The notes beneath the pieces are model-generated. The model was not told where the DNA came from. It ran no database searches and worked only from the letters and a program-made list of their open reading frames with translations. Of a stretch of 64,000 nt of DNA, positions 23,990 through 36,094 are shown piece by piece. Each line of letters opens with the position of its first letter. The stretch's first letter is position 1. The position numbers and the translations under genes were made by a program. This DNA is from Corbicula japonica. Lineage: Eukaryota; Mollusca; Bivalvia; Venerida; Cyrenidae. The DNA is taken from contig JAZAYU010000125.1 in assembly GCA_038501625.1 (NCBI GenBank), forward strand, positions 1,282,243-1,346,242, written 5' to 3'.

Positions 23990-26340
23990 CAAAGTGATAA
24001 AACTCTATAAAAGGCGGTGTTTTATGAATGCAGAAGCCACGTTATATTTTTTAACAAAACAGGTAGCTATAAAAATAATACTTGTATTTTTTTAAGAATA
24101 GAGAATGTTGTTTTTTTTTTGCAATTTAACACGATAGGTCTATTTAACCATGTAAGTGAATAGGCCGTATCAACTTTGTAAACATTTTATGAATGTTAAT
24201 TTTAATTTGACATTAATTTTAAGTTAAATTAAGGAATTTTAAATCAATGTACACATACTTACAGAAGTGTATTTGCGTTAATACTTAAGGTGAGGAATGA
24301 TATTTACGTAAACGTCTCAAAGAGTGTATCAGCACTCATTTAAACTTATTTGTTTGTTTTGTTTATGTTAACGTTACTGACGGTTTTCACTGCACAGTGA
24401 TTATGAAACAAGATGTTTCTAAATGGTTTACCATAATTGATAATAAATATGAACTGGTGAAGAATTTACCGGTATTCTTCAAGTGGAATATGGTGGCTTC
24501 TGATGTAGCTGAAATGTCAGATACACTCAGCTCATGGTACTTACGATATGATATTAGCTTCTTATTTTTTATATGTTTGTGTGCTTTTGCATGCAACATT
24601 GTTAAGCTGATAGGTGAGTTGGAGATATTTCACCAAGACAACTTGTTCTTGTTTGTTCATATGAGAACCTGTTTGGGCAAGTGTGAGGTTGGTGCACCCC
24701 AGAACCTGGTTTAAACCCCCAGTGGCAAATTGTTTTGCCACTGACCGTTCTAACGTGGTAATCCTTTAGGTTCTAATTTTTATTTATTGTTTGTGGTGTC
24801 TGTTTTAAAATCGGTCATTTTATAAACCATGCTCTCTCTTCCTCTCTTCTTCTTGGCTGTGTAGGGAGGTTGTGTCTTCTGAATGTGGTAATACCTGATA
24901 TGCGTATTTTACTTTTGCTATATGAATGAATGTTTTACGAATGCAGCAGCCACGTTATATTTTTTTACAAAACAGCTATAAAAATGACTACATGTAATTA
25001 TTTTTTACAAGAATGGAGAGTTTTATGTTTTGCAATTGAACACGATATGTCTATTTATCCATGTAATTGAAAAGGCTTTATGAACTTTGTAAAAGTTTTA
25101 TGAATGTTAATGTTAATTTGACATTAATTTTAAGTGAAATTAAGGTATTTTAAATCGATGTAAACATACTTATAGAAGTGTGTTTGCGAAAGAAGTGTGT
25201 GTGCATAAATACTTTAAGTGAGAAATGATATTTGCGTAAACATCTCAAAGAGTGTATCAACACTTATTTAAACTGATTTGTTTGTTCTGTTTTTGTAAAC
25301 GTTACGGTTTTCACTGCACAGTGCTTATGAAACATGATGTTTCTTAATGGTTTACCATAATTGATAATAAAAATGAACTGGTGAAGAATGTACCGGTATT
25401 GGTCAAGTGGACTATGATAGCTTCTGCTGTAGTTGAAATGTCAGATACACACAACTCATGGTACTTACGTTATGATATTAGCTTCTTATGTTTTATATGT
25501 TTGTGTGCTTTTGGATGCAACATTGTTAAACTGATTGGTGAGTTATTTCACCAAGACAACATGTTCTTGTTTGTTGATATGAGAACCTGTTTGGGCAAGT
25601 GTGAGGTTGGTGCACCCTAGAACCTGGTTTAAACCCAGAGTGGCAAATTGTTTTTTCCAATGACCGTTCCAAGGTGGTAATTCTTTAGGTTCTTTTTTTT
25701 ATTTATTGTTTGTGGTACATGTACCTGTTTTAAAATCGGTCATTTTATAAACCATGCTCTCTATTCCTCTCTTCTTCTTGGCTGTGAAGGGAGGCTGTGT
25801 CTTCTGAATTTGGTTCTCATTTTTATTTATTGTTTGTGGTACATGTATCTGTTTTAAAATCGGTCATTTAATAAACCATGCTCTCTATTCCTCTCTTCTC
25901 TTTGGCTGTGATGGGAGGCTGTGTCTTCTGAATTTGGCAATACCTCATATGCGTATTTTACTTTTCTATATGAATGTTAAAGTTAAATTAAGGTATTTTA
26001 GTTGATGTAGACATACTTATAGAAGTGTGTATGCGTAAGAAGTGTGTGTGTGCATAAATACTTTAAGTGAGAAATGATATTTACGTAAACATCTCGAAGA
26101 GTGTATCAACACTCATTAAAATTTATTTGTTTGTTTTGTTTATGTTAACGTTACTAACGGTTTTCACTGCACAGTGCTTATGAAACCAGATGTTTCTTAA
26201 TGGTTTCCCATAATTGATAATAAATATGAACCTGTGAAGAATGTACCGGTATTGTTCAACAGGACTATGATGTCTTTTGCTGTAGTTGAAATGTCAGATA
26301 CACAGAACTCATGGTACTTACTTAAGCACAATATATTGTA
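23990..26340 (+). repeat. ~0.9-kb unit in three tandem copies, each carrying or abutting a SINE body
   Basis: The anchor phrase TTTTCACTGCACAGTG occurs near 24382, 25312 and 26159, and GAAATGTCAGATACAC follows in each copy. Copies 1 and 2 run on into a plus-oriented SINE body (about 24590-24920 and 25495-25950); in copy 2 part of the SINE is itself duplicated (25690-25930). Copy 3 is truncated after about 26320. Diverged single copies of the same unit occur near 32255, 33595 and 38710. Confidence 0.75.
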
Positions 26341-27190
26341 ATGTAGACATTTTAACCTCAAATAGGGCTTATCACGGGAAACTTCGGAGAGTTGACGTCT
26401 ATTTTGAATGACGTCATAAAATTAAGCAGACTACATTACTTATTATGCTTTTTTCTTGTTAAAAATATTTAATCTATGTTTATTTAAATGTGTTAAAATT
26501 TTCCAACAAATTATGAGAAAATAATAGATAATTGTTCTTTCTAAATAGTAGAATGTCAACAATGTGAAAGATAAACATTTTCCCATGGCGTGCCCCAAAT
26601 TAGCTCAAGCGAGCGGCAATTTAAAATATTATATATTTTTAGCTAGCGCTGATGATTTAAGAATTTTTAATTATGACTATAATCAAACAAATAGGTTTGC
26701 ATGAATAAATATTTTTTTGTTGCAATTTTAGTATTGCTGTCGATAGCGGCATCCTATCTATTAGCATTGGTCAAAAATCTTAGTAATCTTAGTACAGTAA
26801 GTAAAGAAATGGTTAAACTGGGTAAGAGATCCTATGTACAAAGCAGTATCAGACAATCAATGATCTGAATAATTTAAGGGGTCGCAAACAGGCTAATGGC
26901 GAAAACAGGCTAGAATTTCAAAAATGAATTTTTGGGGAAATACTTATTGCCACCTAGATTTTAGTGAAGAAATGTATTTAGCTAAGGATGTAGTTAATGT
27001 TTGCAAGCTCAATTTAGTGTAATTCATGTCCTAATTACCAAGCACATACTAAAACAAAAGAAAAACCGTTTGCATGAGAGCTCTGAAATTCATGAACAAT
27101 ATACCAAAGCAAGTCATACCTGAAATAAGTATATGCTGTTCTACAATGTTTAATGCCAATTTGTCAAAATAATGTTAGGGTTTTTAAGAA
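26341..27190. repeat. Unassigned stretch with one segment repeated inverted at 32500-32640
   Basis: 26925-27060 matches the reverse complement of 32500-32640 (for example CACTAAAATCTAGGTG at 32598 against CACCTAGATTTTAGTG here). The rest is AT-rich with no gene. Confidence 0.55.
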
Positions 27191-27274
27191 ATTTAAGGAA
27201 AACTTACTTCCGGGTTCAAAACGAAAGTAGAAATCTACTTTCAGTTTGAACCAGTAAGTAAGTTTTCCTTAAAT
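27191..27274. repeat. Fold-back hairpin, ~38-bp arms
   Basis: ATTTAAGGAAAACTTACTT at 27191 pairs with its complement ending at 27274, and CGAAAGTAG pairs with CTACTTTCG-like sequence at the apex. Only about four bases form the loop. Confidence 0.85.
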
Positions 27275-28380
27275 AGAATTTATTGCATTTTTATTGAGCA
27301 ATAGCTCAATTATCAAGCCAGTAATGCCCCATTACGAATGTGTATACTTAGAAAAGTTGTTAAGTGTAATTGTACAGATTGTTTCAATTATTTACTTGGT
27401 CGAATTTTTGAAGACTAAAATTGGTCGTAACCTATAATGTTTAATTGTGCTATATATAAATATTGCGCCGACACAATAAATTAGGCACTTTGTTTATTCA
27501 CTGCAGCAATAATTCCACTAGTTTAACCAAACATTTATCAGTGTGATACCCATTTTGCACAAAATCCCGTTCTGTCTCGCTATATCAAGCAAAATACAAC
27601 CAAACTACTTCCATTTCTGGCTCAATTCCGGATAAAATCTTAGAAAATCGTCCGCGTTTTACTATAAAGAGATATTGCGATCCGACGATATTGCTTATGT
27701 TTATCGTCTGCCTATTTCTGAAATTCGAAAATCTGAGATCACATACGAGGGCTGATTCAAAATAACGTAGACTTTTGTTACAGCTTTTAAATTATTCCAA
27801 ATACCACAAATTAAATTACACAAGCTTTAATCGGAATATATCCAGCATTTGTTTACAAAATATCAGCAAATTACACCATCACGTAAAAAAACTATGAACA
27901 ATTAAAATCCTACACTAAGCGCTATCCGGCGCAAGTCAAATGTGATCTCTCAACGTGACGACGTTAATTCAAGGGCCCAGCGTTAGCGAAGCGGCGTATG
28001 TTCAAAGTTTCTGTAAATAGACCTTGTCAACGGAATGCGATCTCGGGGAACCCATTGATCGAACTTAGCAGTGTTTCATTGCTGGTCAAAGTCTCTCAAA
28101 TGGTTATTAGGCGATCCAAAAAATTGGTCTCTTCTTGCTCGTACTGCCCAAGAAACCAGCGGGAATGCCTACTCATACAACATTAATAGAGCAAGATTTG
28201 TAACTGATTAAACAAATTTCAGATCTAAAAACATGTACATGACAGATGGCCAATAGACTTATAGATTATTGGTTCTGTGTATTACTTTTTAACAATATTC
28301 CTTGTTGCACCATGTAGAGAGCACGTTAGTAGCTATCTCGGTCAGATGAAATGTTTCTAATAGGTGCACATTTACTTAGT
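27275..28380. other. No gene recognised
   Basis: A locally GC-richer part at 27900-28190 contains a 62-codon plus frame with no recognisable domain. I see no repeat match for it within the window. Confidence 0.4.
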
Positions 28381-28600
28381 TTAAGAAACTGGTTAGTTCT
28401 GGTAAAGATTCCTGAGATGTTGCTCGTTAACAGAATTTTCAGTATGAAACAGGAAAGTAGGTTAACATGTTGAAAGATATAAATTTGTTAAGTGGTAAAT
28501 TTCGATAGTTCTTGTAAAAGGATTAACTCGTTAATTGATGTATTCTCTGAGGTCAGAGTTATTCATCTCACTTATCACTTTACATATATAATTGCTTATA
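28381..28600. repeat. Dispersed repeat E, one of five copies
   Basis: The family phrase AACTGGTTAGTTCTGG, then GTTGCTCGTTAA, AAACAGG and GTTAACATGTTGAAA, recurs near 28385, 29965, 34390, 36100 and 39960. These copies are parts of larger diverged duplicate blocks between 28 and 41 kb. Confidence 0.65.
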
Positions 28601-29035
28601 AATTCAAAATTTAATTTAAATTGTGCCACACACTAAAAAAGGTCAAACAAGTGCATGTCGGGAATTACCGCACACAGAAGACATTGTCTCTCACAGCAGC
28701 ATGAGAGAGGAGAATAATGCAAGGGTTGATTTAATGATTATTAGATAGAAAGATTTATTTCAATATAAAATGAAAGTGTACATGGCAATTGAGCAACAAT
28801 TAAAACACACATGTGCTTGAGTTAAGATGAAACATGTATGATTTAAATAATACTAGTAAACCATGTCAACCAACATTATATATTAAGGATAACACAAAAA
28901 GAGATTGAATATCTCTTATTTCCATTGTGGTCCTTGAAATATAGCGCCGTGTGACATAGGAAGACTATTTAAATTTTATCACAGATCAAATATTCATACA
29001 AATACAATAAATATAATATAAATCTACAAATAGCA

Positions 29036-29121
29036 CATGCGCACGCACACGCGCACACAACACACGCACACAACACGAGCACACATACAGACACACACAA
29101 ACATACCGGCGCACGCACACA

Positions 29122-29153
<32 letters not shown>

Positions 29154-29300
29154 AACACACACACGCACGCACACACACGCATGCACACGCAGATGCAAAC
29201 GCACACGCACACACGCACACACACACGCACACACGCGCACACACACCTGCATGTACAGGCACACACGCAAAAACATACGCACACGTATGCACACGAAGAT
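29036..29300. repeat. CA/CG-rich alternating purine-pyrimidine tract
   Basis: About 260 bp of interspersed CACA, CGCA and ACGC words with few interruptions. The three overlapping Cys/Val-rich minus frames and the His/Thr-rich plus frame are readings of this microsatellite and not genes. Alternating purine-pyrimidine DNA of this kind can adopt Z-form; that is general knowledge, not shown here. Confidence 0.9.
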
Positions 29301-29319
29301 GAACAGAACTTTAATTGAT

Positions 29320-29505
29320 AGTTATGTTATGAGTTTTTGGCGCGTCATATGATGAAGCCGTCGACGTCAACGTCAACGTCTTTTGTTTTTATTTACGGGG
29401 ATAATTTAGATATGTCAGAATGTAAAAGCTAATTTAAAAGCGATTTGTTTGATTTGATAAAGGCCGCATGGCCGAAACGTCATGTAAAAAGAGTGAAAAC
29501 AACTG
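29320..29505. repeat. Module shared with 53510-53720, downstream of CA tract
   Basis: It contains CGTCGACGTCAACGTCAACG at about 29358 and TTGATAAAGGCCGCATGGCC followed by GAAACGTCA at about 29453-29481. The same order of words, diverged, lies at 53560-53680, again just downstream of a CA-rich tract. It is probably the end of a retroelement-like repeat; the class is not determined. Confidence 0.5.
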
Positions 29506-29579
29506 TGTTTACAAATATTCATAGTTAAAAATAAATACACCATTTACTTGAAAAAAAAAGTTAAATTAAATTAATTTTC

Positions 29580-29770
29580 AAATGAGACACAACAAACAAT
29601 TAACGAAAAATAGAACCTGAAGGGTAACCACCTTGGAACAGTCAGCGGCAAAAACAATTTTGCCACTTGGGTTTAAATTAGATTCTAGGGTGCACCGTTA
29701 TGAACAAAAAAGTACAAGTTTTCTTCAAGAAATAACTCCAACATGGAGTCGAATCAGCAAAATCATGATA
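29580..29770 (-). mobile_element. SINE body fragment, minus orientation
   Basis: Contains the family words ACCACCTTGGAACAGTCAG, GCAAAAACAATTTTGCCACT and GGGTGCACC in the order seen in other copies. The head is missing. Confidence 0.6.
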
Positions 29771-29899
29771 ACATGTATAAAAACAACATAAATCAATCGA
29801 TGGGTTTGAACATGAAAGTTGATATTTTTGAAGAATGTTAAATACCCTTATAAGTAACATGGTTTTATAAACTTGCATGGTAAAAACACCTCTTAAGAC

Positions 29900-30840
29900 A
29901 TCATGCATGTCTTCAAAATTTCCACCAAAAGACGAAGGAAATCGTGTTATCAGTTTGAGTTTAAGAAACCGGTTAGTTCTGGAAAGTTCCGAAAATTGCT
30001 CTGTAATAAAATTATCAGTAGGAAACTGGCTAATTATGTTAACATGTTGAAAAATTTCTATATGATGACCTTTAAAAAAACTGGATAGTTCTTTAAAATG
30101 GATATAATCGTTAATTGATGAATGTCGTATTTTCCGGTGTCATTGTTGCATATTACTTTTACATTTTACATATATGATTATTATTTCTATTGGTCATGAA
30201 TGCAAATCCAAATTTTATCACACATTGAAGAATAATTGTGAATACGAATTGATATATTTAAAGAAAATTGAGAACCCTTATTAATTACATGTTTCTTTAT
30301 ACTTGCACGGTAAAACATACATCTGAAGACACCATACATTGAAACCGCTTTATTTAGACCATCATATTGGACTGTAAAAAGTCTTAATAGTGGGGTGGTT
30401 TTTATTTTGGGATAGAAAACAAAACAATGTTAAATGGGACTTCTGAATAGTGGTCTTATTGTCAAGGTAGTTTTAATTTGGGATAGTTTTAAAGAGGGAT
30501 TTTATTTATTCAAAATGTCCACTGTAAGCCTAAGTAAATCGAGTTTTGCCGATCATACATGTAGAAAACCAAGCTTCACCAAACCCAAAGGCCTATCATG
30601 TGTTCAGCGATACATTTCGATGAATTGCGATTTTAATTAAATGCCGACCATTGTAAACCATCGTTGGACATTATTTTACAAACTTGACGGGGAAAAATGT
30701 TGTTTTTTGTTATATTTTGTCTTTATTGCTTTTACTTCTAATCAGAAATTGTTTGTTCTTAAAAATATGACAGAATCTGTTAAAAATATTAACGTCATCT
30801 TAATGAATAGCTTGTGCAATATTCTTAATTAACTAAATCA
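29900..30840. repeat. Segmental duplicate block (related to 36100-37700 and 39955-40560)
   Basis: Repeat E at 29965-30190 is followed by a GAAGACACCAT phrase at about 30325 and GCCGACCATTG at about 30643. The same sequence of landmarks lies at 36100, 37470 and 37620, and at 39960, 40370 and 40515. The blocks are diverged and differ by large insertions. The short plus frames at 30434-30832 lie within the block and lack domains. Confidence 0.6.
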
Positions 30841-31014
30841 AGTCAGTTCAAAGTATACTTACAGCGTTCTTGAGGCAGATTCTAAGAACCTAGAAGCTCG
30901 ATTTGCTCCTTTTATCCCTGTCATCGTGTTCTTGTTGATTTGACCCCAGGTAATCTGGTCTCGATCATTGAGTACCCACCCCTTTGCTTTTTATTTCTAT
31001 TAGCTTCTTTTTTA

Positions 31015-31345
31015 TGTGTGTGCTTTTGATGCAGCATTGTTGAGCTGATGGAAGGGTTGACGTTATTTCACCAAGATAACTTGTATTTGTTAGTTGATAT
31101 GAGAATGTGTTACGGCAAGTGTGACGTTGGTGCACCTTAGAACCTGGTTAAAACCCCTAGTGACATTTTGTTTTGCCACTGACCGTTCAAAGGCGGAAAT
31201 CTCAAAGTTCCCTCTTTCGTTAATTGCTTGTGGTGTCTTATTTGAATTTGACATACTTTTAAACACATGTTCTCTTTTCTGCTCTTAGTTATCGCTGCGC
31301 GGGGAGGATGTGTTTTTGTGAGTGCAGCGTTTCCTGATATTCATA
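31015..31345 (+). mobile_element. SINE body copy, plus orientation
   Basis: GCAGCATTGTTGAGCTGATGG, here cut to CAGCATTGTTGAGCTGATG, then TTTCACCAAGATAACTTG, GGTTGGTGCACC-like sequence and TTTTGCCACTGACCGTTC match the family. Identity to the 24590 copy is visibly lower. Confidence 0.65.
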
Positions 31346-31686
31346 GATCTCTTTTGTATAACTAAGTATAGATAGCTAAAATGTCGCGTGATAGAAAGTA
31401 TACTCGTAAGAAAACAGAATTGTGACATACGAATCGGTTTATCATCTTGTTTTCGATGATACAGCTATTCTGTCTGTATGTAGGATCACCTTAAACTTTC
31501 CTCTTCGAGACAGGAGGGTTTGCTATGTGAATGCAACTTTTTCATGTTTTCTGTCAGTTAGAGGAGAGAGTTCTGTATTAATATCGTATTTACTTCTACC
31601 TATAGAAATATGTTTTGTTGTACTTGTATGTAGCAGTCACCTTTTCACATTCACGAATAGGACAAAAATACACGACTACTCTTATG

Positions 31687-31768
31687 AGGGCGAACCTGCA
31701 TCGTCACGGCGACAGCGCCAAGCCATGCGATTCCGATAACGCAACCGACTGAACTAGCCGGTACAACC
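31687..31768 (-). mobile_element. tRNA-like SINE head without body
   Basis: On the minus strand, GGTTGTACCGGC is followed by an A-box-like TAGTTCAGTCGG (31756-31745) and a B-box GGTTCGCCC (about 31697-31689). The same start and A box occur at 17853. It is too short and imperfect to call a functional tRNA. Confidence 0.5.
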
Positions 31769-31899
31769 ATCCTAAAAGCCTTAGGTGATGATCGGATAGC
31801 CCTGATACACGTTATCATCACTGCATGACATTGGTTACGCATTATTTTACTGATAACAGAACTGACTATATGTACGGGGAGACTTTTTACGGCCGCCAC

Positions 31900-32880
31900 G
31901 CTGCACAAATAGCGCTATTGTGAATTTCAAACGATATTGCCTCTACTGGGGGAGGGGGGACCGGACCATCACGTCGACAGGTAGAAAGTTTGTTGTCCTG
32001 TTGAAGTCGAGAAGGATCCATTAAACCATCAACATGAAAAACGTTTTGTCAACTTCCTAAAATTGATTGTTGTGTATGTTATTTTCATAAATTTAAATCA
32101 AAGTACACATACGTTTACGTATATGTGTACGTACATTATACTTTAACTGAGAAAAACTAATTATATAAAGGGATGGCCTGCATACTTTAAGGAGTGAGTA
32201 AAATCAGAATGTATCTAATTTGTTATAATTGTTAGTGGATGATAGTTACAAATAACTTTTCTTCAGTTACTTCTCAGTGTTAATAAAACAAGATGTTTCT
32301 GAATGTTTTACTAAAATTGATAATAAATATGAACTGGTGAAGAATGTACCCGTGTAGACAAAATGACTAGTGCATTACTTGAACAGTTATAGTAATTGTG
32401 TAAGCGCTTTTGTAGAAAAGACTTTCAGGCCTGAGAATTACAATCACACAGCAACGTTTTTAGTTGCGAATTCAGACGGGATTCAAGCAAATTGTTTTTT
32501 CTTTTGTTTTAGTAAGTAATTAGAACATGAATTAGACTTTACTGAGCTTGTGAACATTACCACATCCTTAGATAAATACATTTATTCACTAAAATCTAGG
32601 TGACAATGAGTATTTTCCACAAAATTCATTTTTTTGAAAAATTCAAGTCGATGACTGATGGAATTCTATATTTATTATATATACCTTTGGAAATTACATA
32701 ATTACGGATTCTTTAGTCTTTGATAACATTTAGATCCCCTGTAACGACATGACCGGCAGGTTGATGGCAAAATTTTGAATTTGAACAATCTCATGCTGTT
32801 AGTGAAGTCTCAACAATGTGTAAATGCGGCTGTAAAAGACTGTTGAAAATTTATGATTTAATGTTACATTCATACAGCAA
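31900..32880. repeat. Repeat patchwork, no gene
   Basis: About 32095-32350 is a diverged copy of the 24.4-kb tandem unit (ACAAGATGTTTCTGAATG, ATAAATATGAACTGGTGAAG). 32500-32640 is the inverted partner of 26925-27060. A short G-run lies near 31949-31959. Confidence 0.55.
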
Positions 32881-33740
32881 TGCCACCTGTCACTGACACG
32901 AACTTTATAGAGAATCTCCTGCATAGCTGTCGTTTCTTTCACTCATTCGCCACCTTAGTACAAAACCAGTATAAGTACCATCGAAATGAAAAGGAGTTAT
33001 ATATTTTGTGCGCTAAGGTGACCCATTTTCATATCTGCTTTTGGCTATACTTAACCATTATCTCTAATACATATTTGATCAGGCCCTAATACTTAATAGG
33101 CCGTATTGTTAGGAGATAAAATTGATTCGCCAAACTGTGGCATCACCATTATAAGCTTTATCAGCAGCCACTTTTTATGGAAATCCTGGATTCTTGTAAA
33201 TGACGACGCAAGTTTCTGAGATATCAAGTTAAGCTTGTTTTGATCCAAACTTCACTTGTGCAAAGTTTCATGCTAATGTGCAGTTATTTTGGCCGTTAGC
33301 TGCTGTGCTAAACATTTCTGAAGACATCATATTCATATTGTTGATTGAAAGCTTACGGAAATAGAGTTTTGACGATTATACTTGTTAAAAGCCTAATTAG
33401 AAGCGGGAACTGCGTATCATGAGTTTAGCGGAACCTGAAATTAAAATCAAAGTAAACATACATATAGATGTTTATGTACGTAAAGACTTTAACTGAAATG
33501 CTATTTAGATAAACAGGTGGCCTTAAGGAGTGAATGAACACGCATTTTAACTTATTTGTTTCTTGTATTAGGAGGCGATAGTAAATTTTCTTCAGTTACT
33601 GCACAGTATTAAACAAACAACATGTTTCTTAATAGTTTACCATAATTGATAATAAATACAAACTGATGAAGAATGTACCTGTGTCGGCAGGTGGACTTTG
33701 GTGGCTACTGGTGTACGTGAAACCAAACCCTGAATTATCC
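32880..33740. repeat. Segmental duplicate, partner at about 37950-38860
   Basis: Matching landmarks about 5.1 kb apart: TTTGATCAGGCC (33065 and 38167), GCTTTATCAGCA (33155 and 38256) and AGTTTCATGCTAATATG-like words (33258 and 38367). Both end with the GATGAAGAATGTACC phrase of the 0.9-kb unit. No coding frame is conserved between the two. Confidence 0.7.
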
Positions 33741-34650
33741 GAAAAAAAGTGAAGTCACCAGCAAAATGTTGAAGGTAAGATGGACAGATGGACAGATGGG
33801 ACAGACTAAACGCCTGTAAAATGAGTGACGCAAATTTATGAAAACGCATTACTGTCTTAATCAGCTATAGATTCATCAAATTTTAGTGAAACTGGATCTT
33901 TCCGTTTTGGCTTCGCAAGGTGACATTTGTTTTGTTTTCTAGGTATGGCATTTCCGGAGGAGAGCATGGCGGAGCAATCCATCAACGTCATAGGCCTATG
34001 ACGTATGTTTCATGAGCGCATCTTTTGAAAACTTGATGTGTTTTCATTATCAGAACTAACTGATACTTCGGATACGACCGCATCGAAGTTCAATCAACAC
34101 TGTTGTTATACAATATACACTCATTTTTTTAATGAATGACTCACAATGCTTTCACTAAACATTAATATTACGTCGAGAAAATATCCGACATTTATAAGCA
34201 TAGACTCGGGAACGCAAACCGGCAACTAGTTGACATTGTAATATATCAATGTCTTATTAAGACATTGCGTATGATCTGCAAATCTTTGCTTCATGTTACG
34301 ATATTCGTTTTCAGCAACATTTAGATAGCATATCTGTAGCAACCTCATTTAGATTAAACGCTTCTAACATTTGCAAATTTCCTTGGTTTAAAAATTTGGT
34401 TAGTTCTGGTAAGACTCTTGAGAGTTTGCTCGTTAATAAAATTATCAGTAGGAAACAGGCAAATTAGGTTAACATGTTGAAAAGTAGCTACCGGTATTTT
34501 ACTTTAATAAACTGGATAGTTCTGGTAAAAAGAATAAACTCCTTAATTGAGGCATTGACTGATCGATTGGTGTCATTTTCCATATAGTATTGCTCATAAA
34601 TGCAAATTTAAATTCAGCCACATATAAAAAAGGTACAATATGCATATTAT
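33741..34650. other. No gene; contains repeat E copy at about 34385-34600
   Basis: AT-rich, with a small GGACAGATG duplication near 33780. The remaining sequence matches nothing else in the window that I can see. Confidence 0.4.
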
Positions 34651-34652
34651 AT

Positions 34653-34794
34653 AAATATCACATCCCATTGGGGGAAACAGTACGAAATGTTAACCCGAGA
34701 GAAGTAATGTCAACCGAGGCGTTAGCCGAGGTTGACATTACCTTCTCAAGGGTTAACATTTCGTACTGTTTCCCCCAATGGGATGTGATATTTA
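34653..34794. repeat. Fold-back hairpin, ~68-bp arms
   Basis: The left arm AAATATCACATCCCATTGGG at 34653 pairs with its complement ending at 34794. Only a few mismatches lie between (GAGAGAAG against CTTCTCAA-type differences). The apex is CGAGGC-GTTA-GCCGAGG-like. The overlapping 127-codon plus and 95-codon minus frames are mirror readings of the two arms and are not genes. Confidence 0.9.
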
Positions 34795-35146
34795 TTTTAT
34801 TACACCGAACATTTGTTTTTTTAGAGATCTTGACTATGACCAAATTTCGTTTGGGAACAAAATCAAGCGCTGGAAGTGCAAAATCAATAATGCTCAATAA
34901 GCGGCTACAAATAATGATCAAAATGCGTTTATCTCCCTTGGTCAATTACGCATGCGTAGAAGTTAATTTGTAATCGGATTTCCAAGATATTTATTTTTAG
35001 ATCCACGCGAGGGTGACATGATGCTGTCGCATTTGTGACAGAAGCGATTATCTCCCTGTGACGTCACATTACGCTATATAGTAAACTAACCACGTGAGGT
35101 GTAATAATAGGAATTGCGAAATCCAGAAATCACAGCATCTCCACGC

Positions 35147-35770
35147 AGCTAAAGGTAGAGAGGAAAAGAGAGCATGGCTAAAGGTAGAGAGGAAAAGAGA
35201 GCATGGCTAAAGGTAGAGAGGAAAGGAGAGCATGGCTAAAGGTAGAGAGGAAAGGAGAGCATGGCTAAAGGTAGAGAGGAAAAGAGAGCATGGCTAAAGG
35301 TAAAGAGGAAAAGAGAGCATGGCTAAAGGTAGTGAGGAAAGGAGAGCATGGCTAAAGGTAGAGAGGAAAAGAGAGCATGGCTAAAGGTAGAGAGGAAAGG
35401 AGAGCATGGCTAAAGGTAGAGAGGAAAAGAGAGCATGGCTAAAGGTAGAGAGGAAAAGAGAGCATGGCTAAAGGTAGAGAGGAAAAGAGAGCATGGCTAA
35501 AGGTAGAGAGGAAAAGAGAGCATGGCTAAAGGTAGAGAGGAAAAGAGAGCATGGCTAAAGGTAGAGAGGAAAAGAGAGCATGGGTTTATTAAATTATTAA
35601 CTTCAAATAAGACACACCCCACACACAAATAACGAAAAAGAGAATCTAGTGGTTACCTTCTCAGAACGGCCAGTGGTATAAAATTGCTACTTGGTGATTA
35701 ACCAGGGTGCATCAATATGAACAATCAAGTACAAGTTGCCTTGGTGAAATAACTCCAAGTCAAATCTGCA
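35147..35770 (-). mobile_element. SINE copy whose tail segment is expanded into a 29-bp minisatellite
   Basis: 35152-35583 holds about 15 units of period 29 containing CTAAAGGTAGAGAGGAAAAG and AGAGCATGG. Single-unit versions of this phrase occur in other SINE copies (for example near 11795 and 18600). SINE body words resume at 35600 (CTTCAAATAAGACACACC, then AACGGCCAGTGG and CCTTGGTGAAATAACTCC to about 35757). Confidence 0.8.
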
Positions 35771-35938
35771 TGAATTCTATGACAGAGATAAAATAAAACA
35801 GAAATCAAAGGTTGATTGTAAGAATAAAAGTTGATATATTTGAATAACGTTAAATACTCTTATAAATAACATACTTCTGAAGAAATCATACATGTATTGA
35901 AAATGTCCTCCATAAGTCTAAGGAAATCGAGTCATCGG

Positions 35939-36025
35939 GGTTGTCCTGGCTAGCAAAGTCGGTAGCGTTATCGGATTTGCATTGCCAGGCGCTGTTACCG
36001 TATGATACTGGTTACATTCCTATTA
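35939..36025 (+). mobile_element. tRNA-like SINE head, plus orientation
   Basis: GTTGTCCTGGCTAGC, with A-box TAGCAAAGTCGG at 35951-35962 and a degraded B box GGTTACATTCC at 36010-36020. Spacing fits a pol III internal promoter. The acceptor stem does not pair, so it is not called a tRNA gene. Confidence 0.45.
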
Positions 36026-36094
36026 TGGGCAGGTAGATAGCAAGTGTATAGCTATCTGGCTTAAATGAAAGGTTTCTATCAGGTGCAATTGTCC

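Noticed and set aside
28969..29318. Cys/Val-rich and His/Thr-rich open frames on both strands
   Set aside because: Pure readings of the CA/CG microsatellite. The same applies to 53218-53514.
29453..29500. Hammerhead ribozyme
   Set aside because: The GGCC-loop-GGCC stem and GAAA are present, but the CUGAUGA core is altered and no closing stem after GAAAC is evident.
34590..34973. 127-codon plus frame and 95-codon minus frame
   Set aside because: They mirror each other because both read the arms of one hairpin.
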